This document shows positions 9,586-18,443 of a stretch of DNA of 64,000 bases, piece by piece. Origin of the DNA: Nitrospinales bacterium. Its GTDB lineage: Bacteria > Nitrospinota_A > UBA7883 > JACRGQ01. The DNA lies in the NCBI GenBank assembly GCA_023248495.1, contig JAHFEK010000004.1, positions 17,044-81,043 of the forward strand. Reading direction: 5' to 3'. The first letter of the stretch is position 1. The number at the start of each line of letters is the position of its first letter. Under the pieces are notes generated by a model. That model did not search any database. It was given only the letters and a program-made list of their open reading frames with translations, and had not been told where the DNA came from. A program made the translations under genes and the position numbers.

Positions 9586-9683
9586 AAAATACCGTGAACC
9601 GCGCCTGGCCGCCATAGGAAATGAGACCCTTCGGTTGTCAACGATCCCCCCGGATGACCATATTGGGGCAATGAGATCCGCTT

Positions 9684-11417
9684 TTGAAACGGCCCCTTCC
9701 GTATTACTATGCAGAGATGGAGCAACGCGTGGCGGACCGTATTTTCGCCATTTTCCTCATTCCGCCGGTGGCGGGCCTTATCGCTTTCATCACCGCCCTT
9801 TTGTTTGGCACGAAAGCGGCCGCGCCGGTCGCCGCTGCGGGAATACTCTGCGCGCTCTGCGCCATCGTCTTTTTCCTCCTGAAGGGGAAACTGTTCTGCG
9901 GGCTTCCCCGTTGGGGATCCGCCCTGTTCGTTCCCGCGGCCCTGTTCCTTTTTTGGATTTCTTCCGTTCCCCCCTATTGGCGCGACGACCTCATCACCCA
10001 CATGGCGCTGCCACATCTGGCGGTAATGCATGGCGTGTGGCCTTTTCCGTCCTTTCAACCATCCGCATTCGCGCCCGACCTGTTGCTGCCGCTTAACCTT
10101 GCCTTTGTGGCGTACGGCCTTGACTGGGCCGCGTCGTACATTTCGGTTTTCTACATTTTGGCCACCGCTCTGCTCGTGGCGCATTGGACGGCGCGCGAAA
10201 CGGGTATGCGCTGGGGGATTGTGGCTGGCGCGGCATTGCTCACGCTTGGCATCCTGTTCCGCCTTGCCACCGCATCTTACTCCGATCCGGCCGTGATGTT
10301 TTTTGGCGCGGCGGGTTCATTCTACTGGTACGAATGGTTGAAACGGCCGAATCGCTCCGATGCGTTGAAAGGCGGGCTTGCCTTTGCGGCTGGAACGGCG
10401 GTCAAATACAACGCCGGCCTGTTGATGGCCTGTTTTCTAGCCGTGATGCTGCTGGCGGCGTTGCGGCGCAAAACGGCGCGCGATTGGGCTATTGCGTCCG
10501 TTGCCGCCGCCGGTTTCACGCTGCTTTTTTGCGGGCCGTGGTGGTGGGCCGCCGCGCACCGCGCCGAGGCGCCGCGAGCCGTCTTTCAAAGCCGCTTCGA
10601 GACCGCCCCAATCCGCGAACGGGCGGAACTTTGCGGAGAAACGAAAATATGGGCTGCCGTGGCGCCATTGCGTCTCTTCATTAACGGGGCTGAAGGGGGC
10701 CGCTGTGAATTCGATGGCCGATTAAATCCCTTTTTGCTCCTCGGTGGATTGCTCGCCCTCTGGCGCTCTTCTGGGCGCCTGGAAAAGCGGCTGCTCTTCG
10801 CGTCTCTCGGCCTGTTTTTGCTTTTTGCCGGATTGCTTATCTCGCCAATGGCCCGCTATCTGCTCCCCTTGGCGCCCGCACTCGCCTTTTTAACGGCATC
10901 CTCGGCGGCCTTCTTCGCGACGGAGAAGAGGACGACGGCGGCAATCACCATGGTAGTACTAATGCTGGCGTGGAATGCGTGGGATTTCAGCGCCGCAGTC
11001 CGCCGGTTTGACGGGTGGAAATACCTTGCGGGGAAGGAATCGCGGGAAGAATTTATCCGGCGTACCGTGCCCGCCTATGCGGTAACGCAATGGGCCAACG
11101 GTCACTTGCCGCCGGAAAGCCGCATCTATTTCGCTTTTATCGGCAACCGGGTTTATTACAGCGAACGGGATTACTACTATGATTCATTTTGGGATGGCGC
11201 CACGCTGATGGCGCTTTTCACCGGGGGCAAAGACGCGGCGGAAATCAAACAGTCACTCCGGGATAAAGGATTCACCCATTTAGTGTTGATGGACGGCGTC
11301 ATGCGGCGCTTCATCGAGAGCAATGGCATTGTTCCGCTTTATGAACAATTCGTTGCGGTGGCGCCGGGGATGTATGCAAAGGACGGCGCGACCCTGCTGA
11401 CGCTTACGGAAAATTAA
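9684..11417 (+). CDS. GT39/ArnT-like polytopic glycosyltransferase candidate
   Basis: YWRDDLITHMALPHLAVMHGVWPF acidic loop plus about 10 or more TM segments and AAGTAVKYNAGLL, typical of dolichyl-phosphate-mannose mannosyltransferase-like proteins. Confidence 0.65.
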   Translation: MKRPLPYYYAEMEQRVADRIFAIFLIPPVAGLIAFITALLFGTKAAAPVAAAGILCALCAIVFFLLKGKLFCGLPRWGSALFVPAALFLFWISSVPPYWRDDLITHMALPHLAVMHGVWPFPSFQPSAFAPDLLLPLNLAFVAYGLDWAASYISVFYILATALLVAHWTARETGMRWGIVAGAALLTLGILFRLATASYSDPAVMFFGAAGSFYWYEWLKRPNRSDALKGGLAFAAGTAVKYNAGLLMACFLAVMLLAALRRKTARDWAIASVAAAGFTLLFCGPWWWAAAHRAEAPRAVFQSRFETAPIRERAELCGETKIWAAVAPLRLFINGAEGGRCEFDGRLNPFLLLGGLLALWRSSGRLEKRLLFASLGLFLLFAGLLISPMARYLLPLAPALAFLTASSAAFFATEKRTTAAITMVVLMLAWNAWDFSAAVRRFDGWKYLAGKESREEFIRRTVPAYAVTQWANGHLPPESRIYFAFIGNRVYYSERDYYYDSFWDGATLMALFTGGKDAAEIKQSLRDKGFTHLVLMDGVMRRFIESNGIVPLYEQFVAVAPGMYAKDGATLLTLTEN

Positions 11418-11427
11418 AGCGGTGGGG

Positions 11428-11853
11428 TCAGGTGTGGCCGGTGCTGCCGAATCCGCCGTGGGCTCGCGAAGTGCCGTCCAACTCAGCCGCCTCTTCCACG
11501 CGCCATTCCGGGGCTTTCAACGGCACAATCTGGGCTATCTTGCCGCCTGCCTTGATGACGTAATCCGTGCCGTTGCCGTTGTGCATCACGATCTTCACTT
11601 CGCCACGGTAACCGGCATCGATCACGCCCGCCGCAGTGTAAATGCGGGCGGCGGCCATCGATGACCGATCCTTGATGATGCCGCCCCAGCCGTCAGGAAA
11701 TTTCAGCGCGATACCGGTGCGGACGATTGCCTGTCCGCCGGCGGGGATAACGGTTTCTTCAAGGCCGTACAGGTCGCAACCGAGATCGCCGGGGTGGCCT
11801 ACGGTCGGCAGCTTCGCCGCCGGATGAAGCTTTTTGACTTTCAAGGTGAACAT
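11428..11853 (-). CDS. dut: dUTP diphosphatase (start placed at internal ATG MFTLKVKKLHP)
   Basis: Motifs GDLGCDLYG, DRSSMA, GVIDAGYRGE, KIAQIV, GTSRAHGGFGSTG; the track ORF 11428..11895 extends upstream of the likely start. Confidence 0.93.
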   Translation of the reverse strand: MFTLKVKKLHPAAKLPTVGHPGDLGCDLYGLEETVIPAGGQAIVRTGIALKFPDGWGGIIKDRSSMAAARIYTAAGVIDAGYRGEVKIVMHNGNGTDYVIKAGGKIAQIVPLKAPEWRVEEAAELDGTSRAHGGFGSTGHT

Positions 11854-11896
11854 GGCGGGTATTAAAACATTCTTTGATGGCCGCGGCAACGCCACT

Positions 11897-11923
11897 TTGC
11901 AAAAGCGGAAATGCTGGTATAAT
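11897..11923 (+). promoter_or_regulatory. Candidate sigma-70 promoter for tRNA-Gly
   Basis: TTGCAA (11897-11902), 15-bp spacer, TATAAT (11918-11923), 16 nt before the tRNA 5' end. The spacer is short. Confidence 0.5.
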
Positions 11924-11939
11924 GCGTCCTCTGGAAATC

Positions 11940-12014
11940 GCGGGAGTAACTCAATGGTAGAGTGTCAGCTTCCCAAGCTGAAGGTTGCGGGTTCGAATCC
12001 CGTCTCCCGCTCCA
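11940..12014 (+). tRNA. tRNA-Gly(CCC), CCA encoded
   Basis: GCGGGAG...CTCCCGC acceptor stem, anticodon loop TTCCCAA between TCAGC/GCTGA, GGTTCGAATCC T-loop, 3' TCCA. Confidence 0.95.
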
Positions 12015-12087
12015 AGATAATCACAAAAATCACCCCCTCTTTATTAATTTAATTTATTTTACGGCCCCGGGGTGGTAATGTCGCGGT

Positions 12088-12687
12088 ATGCAAAACGGCG
12101 ACGATGTTCGAATCTGTTTTTTTGGGGACTCATTCGTCAACGGAACCGGCGATACCGAATGCCTTGGCTGGGCCGGCCGGGTCTGCCAGATAGCCAACAG
12201 TAAAGGGAGTAAAATCACTTTTTACAACCTTGGCGTACGCCGCGACACATCGGAGGATGTTCGGCTGCGCTGGAAAAAGGAAACCGCAAACCGGCTGGAA
12301 GGGCCATTTCACGGACGCCTCATCTTTTCCTTCGGCGTAAACGACACCGCCATCGTCGCGGGAAAGCAACGGGTCTCCTTCGAGGATTCCGTCAACAACA
12401 TGCGGCTCATACTCGCCGCCGCCAAAAAAAAATACGACACCCTTGTGGTCGGACCGCCGCCGGTATCCGATCAAGAGCACAATAAACGAATCCGCCGCCT
12501 CTCCACCTCTTACGCCGCAACCGCCAAAAAGCTGGGCGTTCCATACCTCGACATTTTCACGCCGTTGAACAAATCGGCCTTATGGATGGAAGAAGTGGAT
12601 GGCCATGACAAACACCACCCCGACGGTGGCGGGTACACGCTCCTTGCCGCGCTGGTATTGGAGTGGGAACAGTGGTGGTTCCGCTAA
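12088..12687 (+). CDS. SGNH/GDSL-family hydrolase
   Basis: ICFFGDSFVNGTGD block I, FSFGVNDTA block III, DKHHPDGGGY C-terminal Asp/His block. Confidence 0.85.
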   Translation: MQNGDDVRICFFGDSFVNGTGDTECLGWAGRVCQIANSKGSKITFYNLGVRRDTSEDVRLRWKKETANRLEGPFHGRLIFSFGVNDTAIVAGKQRVSFEDSVNNMRLILAAAKKKYDTLVVGPPPVSDQEHNKRIRRLSTSYAATAKKLGVPYLDIFTPLNKSALWMEEVDGHDKHHPDGGGYTLLAALVLEWEQWWFR

Positions 12688-12704
12688 TTACCCGGCGCGG
12701 TCCG

Positions 12705-14051
12705 TCAGCTTGTACCGAACTTGGTTTCGATGGCGATACCGCACGCTTTCAGGAAGTCGTTTGGCAGGACTCCGCCAACGAAAACGAACACCGAGTCGTT
12801 GGGAATAGAGACTGTTTGCCCTTTGTATTCCAACAAAACCTCGGCGCCCTTGATCTCCTTGACGTTTGATTCCATCATCAGCGTCACCTTGCCCGCCTTG
12901 ACCGCCGCGTCGATCCGCGTTTGATTCCCCGCCTTGATGCGGGAAAACGCGGCGCTGCGATAGGAAAGCGTCACTGCGTTTCCCTCTTGGCGGGCAAGCG
13001 CGATGGCGGCTTCCACGGCGCTGTCGCCGCCGCCCACCACCAGGATTTTCTGGCCGCTGTAATGCTCGGGCTCCAACAGACGATACATCACCTTGGGCAG
13101 CTTTTCACCCGGCACCCCCAATTTGCGCGGCGTGCCGCGGCGGCCTATGGCCAAAAGGACAAAGCGGGTTAACAGTTCCCGCTTGGAGGTTTTCACCGTA
13201 AACTTCGCGCCCTCGCGCGTAAGGCTTTGCACCTTTTCGTTTGCATACACCTTCAACTGCGCCTTGGCTATGATGTCCTTCCACAGAGCCAGCAGCTGCT
13301 CCTTGCTCAGCTCGCCGGTGCGTATTTTTCCGTAGATCGGAACTTCCACGGGACGGGTCATAACCACCTTGGCGCGCGGATAGGAAAGGATCGCGCCGCC
13401 AAACTCCTCTTCCTGGTCGAGCAGGAGGTAATTTAGGTTCTTGCTTTTGGCGGTAAGCGATGCGGCCAGCCCCGCGGGGCCCGCGCCGACAATAATAAGA
13501 TCGTACACATCCGGCTCCTTGGGAAATTGCCCGGCTTTGAGGTCTTCCTCAATGTAAGTGACGGATTCAATTCCTTGCGTCATCGCATTGCGGATAAGCC
13601 CCATGCCGCCCAGTTCGCCGGCGATGAATATCCGTTCCATATTGGTTTCAAAGTTCGGTTGCACTTGCGGGATATCCACGCCGCGCTTTTCCGTCCCGAA
13701 CACCAGTTCGATGGCCCCCACCGGACAGGCGCGGGCGCAGGCGCCGTGACCGACGCAACGGGAGGCGTAAACCGCCTCCGCCTTGTTATCAACGATCCCC
13801 AGCACATTTTTTTCGGGACAAGCGTTGATGCAACTGCCGGAGCCGATACAGATGGCCCGGTTCACCTTGGGGTGAATCGTGGCCGGTTCGCTCAGGCCGT
13901 CCTGTTTGGCCCGTTCAATCTCCTTGGACATTTTTTTCGAGCCGCGGCTTTGCAGGAACAGATAGGGCCCGACCACCACCAGGATGATAACCGCCCCCGC
14001 GATAAGGGTGATATTTTCGATAAGCAGGTTCAACAACTTGTCCACGGCCAC
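12705..14051 (-). CDS. Membrane-anchored NAD(P)/FAD oxidoreductase with N-terminal ferredoxin-like domain
   Basis: Likely GTG start at 14051 (VAVDKLLNLLIENITLIAGAVIILVVVGPYLF). Contains CIGSGSCINACP, CVGHGACARACPVGAI, DLIIVGAGPAGLAAS and ILVVGGGDSAVEAA. The track ORF start (14168) overlaps the next gene and is probably too long. Confidence 0.85.
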   Translation of the reverse strand: MAVDKLLNLLIENITLIAGAVIILVVVGPYLFLQSRGSKKMSKEIERAKQDGLSEPATIHPKVNRAICIGSGSCINACPEKNVLGIVDNKAEAVYASRCVGHGACARACPVGAIELVFGTEKRGVDIPQVQPNFETNMERIFIAGELGGMGLIRNAMTQGIESVTYIEEDLKAGQFPKEPDVYDLIIVGAGPAGLAASLTAKSKNLNYLLLDQEEEFGGAILSYPRAKVVMTRPVEVPIYGKIRTGELSKEQLLALWKDIIAKAQLKVYANEKVQSLTREGAKFTVKTSKRELLTRFVLLAIGRRGTPRKLGVPGEKLPKVMYRLLEPEHYSGQKILVVGGGDSAVEAAIALARQEGNAVTLSYRSAAFSRIKAGNQTRIDAAVKAGKVTLMMESNVKEIKGAEVLLEYKGQTVSIPNDSVFVFVGGVLPNDFLKACGIAIETKFGTS

Positions 14052-14052
14052 C

Positions 14053-14994
14053 TCATATGCGAAAAACGTAGTAAACGGCAATATGCAGGAACATAACGAT
14101 GAACATGATGATGGCGAACGGTTTATGGAATACGTGCCAGTAATGCAGCAGTTTGTGCGACGCTTCAAGGAATTGGATGGAACGCACCAGCCGCCCCTTT
14201 TCCCGTATCAGCTTGAAGACGCGGTTCTTCACATGATCGGGTATCTGCTTGTTGGCTTTGAGGCCGCGCCAGATACCATACATCGTGATCATGCTCCTGA
14301 TATCGGTCGTGAACAACGCCCAAAGCGCATCGAACATGCCCAGTTCCCGCGACCCGTCACGGCCGGAATGCCGCCGTTCAAGCTTCGGCCCGGCGATCCG
14401 CTCGAAGTAGTGCTGAACGTCATACTGCCCTCTGGCGAACTGGTCGATCTCAAGGGTGATATCGTCCATGATTTCGTTGATCTCATCCATCTTCAGTTCT
14501 TGCCCCGATATGGAACGGGGAATCTGCACATACAGATAGCGGCCAAGGAATCCGCTGACGGCCACCACCACCGCCGACCAGTACGAAAGCGCCACGATAC
14601 CGCCGAATTTGTAGGTGCTGTGCGCCGTGACCAACAGGGTGCCGACAATTCCCAGGAACATGTGAACGTCCAGCCAGTAGCGAATGGAACCGACGCCCTG
14701 CATAAACTTGAAATGTTTCCGCATCGAATAGAGCATCATAACGACGAAGCAGGCGCTGCCGATCCATCCGACAAGGTGCCAGATTCCGCGGTTGGGCTGA
14801 TTGGATACCTTGTAAGCGGTGAGCAAGCCGCTTTTATGGGCCACATCCAAAAAGGTGAACGGTTGGCCCGTCAGCTCCAAATAACTTTCCACAAAAACCA
14901 GCGCCATCACGAGAACGCCGATGAAGGTAAGGATCAACGGGAGGAGGGGGCTTCCCTCCGCAACCAGTTTTTTGTGTTCTTTCATTGCCTGCAA
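14053..14994 (-). CDS. Cytochrome b-like multi-TM membrane protein, probable partner of the adjacent flavoprotein
   Basis: TM helices with spaced histidines (VGWIGSACFVVMMLYSMRKHF, LGIVGTLLVTAHSTYKF, HKLLHYWHVFHKPFAIIMFIVMFLHIAVYYV); adjacent to the flavoprotein gene. Confidence 0.65.
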   Translation of the reverse strand: MQAMKEHKKLVAEGSPLLPLILTFIGVLVMALVFVESYLELTGQPFTFLDVAHKSGLLTAYKVSNQPNRGIWHLVGWIGSACFVVMMLYSMRKHFKFMQGVGSIRYWLDVHMFLGIVGTLLVTAHSTYKFGGIVALSYWSAVVVAVSGFLGRYLYVQIPRSISGQELKMDEINEIMDDITLEIDQFARGQYDVQHYFERIAGPKLERRHSGRDGSRELGMFDALWALFTTDIRSMITMYGIWRGLKANKQIPDHVKNRVFKLIREKGRLVRSIQFLEASHKLLHYWHVFHKPFAIIMFIVMFLHIAVYYVFRI

Positions 14995-15006
14995 CTTCTC
15001 CCTTGC

Positions 15007-16416
15007 CTAATCTTTAATGCCGTAACGCTCCAGCTTTTTATAAAGCCGGGAGCGGTGGATACCCAACATTTGCGCCGCTTTAAGTTTGTTGTTGCCGGTT
15101 TTTGCAAGAGCGGAAAGTATCAGTTTCTTCTCGGCCTCGTCAAGCGAAAGAACATCCCCCCCATCCACGGGCCCGGAAGCGGGCGGCGGAACGGCGGCGG
15201 ACGTTTCCCGCGAATCGGTTAACGGCAAAATCTGGATGTGGCGCTCGTCAATCACTTCCAGGTCGGGAAGCGCGAAACAGCGCTCGATCACGTTTTGCAG
15301 TTCACGCACGTTGCCGGGCCAATCGTGCCGGGCGAGCGCGGCCAGGGCCGAAGCGGAAATCCCTTTCACGCCGCGGCCAAAGCGGGCATTGAGGCGCTCG
15401 ATGGTACCCTGCGCCAGCAACGGTATATCCCCTTTACGGGCGCGTAACGGCGGCAGCTTGATGTTCAACACGTTGATGCGGTAGTACAAGTCTTCCCGCA
15501 GCTTCCCTTCTTTAACGGCGCGCCCCACATCAATGTTGGTGGCGGCAATCACGCGTACGTTGATCGGCATCTCCTCGGCGCCGCCGACGGGCCGCACCGT
15601 CCCCTCCTGCAACACACGCAACATTTTTGCCTGAACCTCCACCGGCATTTCGGTGATTTCATCCAGAAAGATGGATCCGCCGTCGGCCGCCTTGAAAAGC
15701 CCTTCGGCGGCGGCCATCGCGCCGGTAAAAGCCCCCTTCCGGTGACCAAACAATTCGCTTTCGATAAGCTCGGAAGGAAGCGCGGCGCAATTAACCGCGA
15801 TGAAGGGTCGATCGGCCCGCGCCGACGCGTAATGTATACCTTTGGCCACTAACTCTTTGCCGGTGCCGCTCTCCCCCTCGATCAACACGGGGCTGCCGAT
15901 GCCCGCGGCCCCGCGTATCCTGTCCGCCAACTCCACCATCACGGCGCTTGCGCCGATTATATCCTGATACCGGTTGGTTTCCTTGAGTTCGCGCGAGAGG
16001 CGGTTGATCTCGCGGTCTTTGACGGTTATCTGTTTCTTGAGATCTTTTATTCGAAGCATCGCCCGTATGCGGGCCATCAGTTCGTCCATATCGACCGGCT
16101 TGGTCAAATAATCATCCGCGCCGATATCAAGCCCCTTGATCCGGCTTTCCTTGTCGTCCTGCGCGGTGAGGAGAATAATCGGCATAAAAATCCCTTTTCT
16201 CATCTCTTTCATACGGGTAAGCGTTTCAAACCCGTCCAACCCCGGCATCATCACGTCCAGCAAAATCAAATCCGGCTCTATTTCTTCTAGCAATTTAAGT
16301 GCCCGTGCGCCGCTATCCGCGGAAATGACACGGTAATTACGCCGAATCAAACGGCTTTCCAGAACCTCAAGGTTGTCCGGTTCGTCATCAACTATCAGTA
16401 TTAAAGGGGTTTCCAT
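15007..16416 (-). CDS. Sigma-54-dependent response regulator, NtrC family
   Basis: Receiver (ILIVDDEPDNLEVL, LILLDVMMPGLDG), AAA+ (GESGTGKELVAKGIH, ESELFGHRKGAFTGA), Fis-type HTH (KTGNNKLKAAQMLGIHRSRLYKKL). Confidence 0.95.
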   Translation of the reverse strand: METPLILIVDDEPDNLEVLESRLIRRNYRVISADSGARALKLLEEIEPDLILLDVMMPGLDGFETLTRMKEMRKGIFMPIILLTAQDDKESRIKGLDIGADDYLTKPVDMDELMARIRAMLRIKDLKKQITVKDREINRLSRELKETNRYQDIIGASAVMVELADRIRGAAGIGSPVLIEGESGTGKELVAKGIHYASARADRPFIAVNCAALPSELIESELFGHRKGAFTGAMAAAEGLFKAADGGSIFLDEITEMPVEVQAKMLRVLQEGTVRPVGGAEEMPINVRVIAATNIDVGRAVKEGKLREDLYYRINVLNIKLPPLRARKGDIPLLAQGTIERLNARFGRGVKGISASALAALARHDWPGNVRELQNVIERCFALPDLEVIDERHIQILPLTDSRETSAAVPPPASGPVDGGDVLSLDEAEKKLILSALAKTGNNKLKAAQMLGIHRSRLYKKLERYGIKD

Positions 16417-16551
16417 AGGGTTCTCATGTTAGCACAATGCGTGACCGGTTTTGTAACTGCCGTTTGCGTTTTTCGGACACCCCGCCGCACTGCTGCCCGG
16501 AATCAGAACACCCCTGTCCCGTCTGTGTCACCGGAGAGGTTGTTGAAAAGA

Positions 16552-17797
16552 TCAGGCGCTATCGCCGCGTGCGATAAAAAACTCGTTATTCACCATTTTC
16601 ATTCGTAAGAACGCTTCAATGCGCTTGATATGCGGCTGCGTGATGCTGTTTCCCTGCCCAAGCAACAAAAGCCTCTCGTGCGTGTAGATGTCCCTCGCCA
16701 GCTGCATCCCCGGCTTGAGTTCCCGCACGGTTAGCCTTGTCTCGTTGCGCTCGCGGCTCTTCACCCCTTCCAGCACCTGTTCCAACGCTTCGACGATACG
16801 GCGCTCGAAATGCCGACCCGCCACCGAGTAGAGGTGCCGCAGGGCAAAGACATCCCCTTCCTCGTGGCTGTTGATATGCTCGTGGGTGAAGCGGCGGCGG
16901 TGCACCAACTCGTCGTAAGCGTTGATCACCCCCAGCACGCGGGAAAGGTGCGGGATTTCATCGTCGCGCAGCTCATCGGGGAAACCGCTGCCATCGAGAT
17001 GCTCGTGTAAACTGCGGATGATTTTTCCCACATTCTCCAATTCGCTCGAAGGGGAAAGAATGTGCTGGGCTATGATTGTGTGCTGCTTGACGTAAGAAAT
17101 GTGTTCCGCCGGGAGCTTGTTGAAGCCGGAATCGGCCTGGTCGTCGGGCAATGCCACGCGGCCGATATCGTGCAACAGAGCCGCGATCTCCAGGTCGGTA
17201 CGGTCTTTTTCCGGCAGATTCAGGGCGCGCCCCATCTCCACCGCCAGCGCGCCCACCCGCTTGAGGTGGCTTCCCATATACGGCTCATACACCTCCAGCA
17301 GGCTCATCAGCACGCGGATCGAGGCCAGAAAGTTCTCCCGCAGCTTCTCATTGAGCCGCCGCACCTCCACGGTGCGTTCCGCCACCTTCAGTTCCATGTT
17401 TTTATGAAAATCGGCCAACGCCAGCGCCATCCGGCGGCGCTCCAGCGCACGGTTCACCTCCAGATGGAGCTGGTTGAAATCGAGCGGCTTCACCAGATAG
17501 CCGTAAGCTCCCTCCTGCATACAGGTGATAGCGGTGGGCATTTCGTCGTTCGCGGTGATCATGATAACCTCGGTGGCGGGGTATCTCGCCTTCAACTCAT
17601 TTAGCGTGGCAATACCATCCATGCCGGGCATTGAGATATCCAGCAACACAACCTCGAACGCGCTTTCGGCGGCCTGACGGAGAGCCTCCAGCCCGCTTGC
17701 GGCGCGCGCCACGGCAAATCCCTTGCCGCGGAGAAAATGCGACGTTATCTCAAGTACATCCGGCTCATCGTCCACTACCAATATGGTGTTCATCGGC
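16552..17797 (-). CDS. Response regulator with HD-GYP-like output domain
   Basis: Receiver NTILVVDDEPDVLEI...VVLLDISMPGMDG; HD region LLHDIGRVALPDD...SLHEHLDGSGFPDEL. Exact start uncertain within the upstream few codons of the track ORF. Confidence 0.88.
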
Positions 17798-17873
17798 ATT
17801 CGGCCATCCCCCCGGAAAATAAACGCATGCGCCAATTATACCGGCTTTGGGGAAAGAATGGGAAATTGGGGGA

Positions 17874-18443
17874 TCAGCCGAGGGAGAGGCTGCGGTACGG
17901 CACCACGTCCGTCACCATGAACTGAAAGGAGTAGCGGCGGCGCTCGTTACCCGCTTGGACGGGAATGACCACCCGGAACACCTTTTTGAGGTTTAACGGC
18001 GCGGTATCGTCGGTCTGGGTATAAAGCGGTTTTATGTACCACGTCCACTGTTCCAGTTCTTCCACGCTATCCCGCGGAACGATCAGGTTGTGCTCCGTCG
18101 CTCCCGGCGCAATGATGGTCGGCTTCATGCGTGAAGTCTCTTTGGTAAAGACGACCTGATCATTCACTATATGGCGCGAAATGCCTTCGGCGTCGACCAG
18201 ATACACGTTCGGCCAATCGACCGTGACTGGCTCACTGCTGATATTGGCGATATCGACCAATATCTTCTTTTCAGTGATTTCAAACTGGAAAGCGATGCGG
18301 GTATCTTCATAGCTCTTGTCGTAACTGACAATCGGCTGAATCATGGCGTAATACTGCTTGTAGCGGTAGGCGGTAAAACCGGAGCAGCCAGTGGCCGCGG
18401 CCAACAACGCCACGGATATCCCCGCCCGGAATAACCTGCTCAT
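17874..18443 (-). CDS. Putative lipoprotein of unknown function
   Basis: MSRLFRAGISVALLAAATGCSGF lipobox-like signal. Confidence 0.6.
   Translation of the reverse strand: MSRLFRAGISVALLAAATGCSGFTAYRYKQYYAMIQPIVSYDKSYEDTRIAFQFEITEKKILVDIANISSEPVTVDWPNVYLVDAEGISRHIVNDQVVFTKETSRMKPTIIAPGATEHNLIVPRDSVEELEQWTWYIKPLYTQTDDTAPLNLKKVFRVVIPVQAGNERRRYSFQFMVTDVVPYRSLSLG

Noticed and set aside
11834-12052. 72-aa plus-strand ORF reading GSNSMVECQLPKLKVAGSNPVSRSK
   Set aside because: Reads through tRNA-Gly; a known type of false ORF.
13984-15222. 412-aa plus-strand ORF
   Set aside because: Antisense to the cytochrome-b-like and NtrC-type genes; no recognisable domain.
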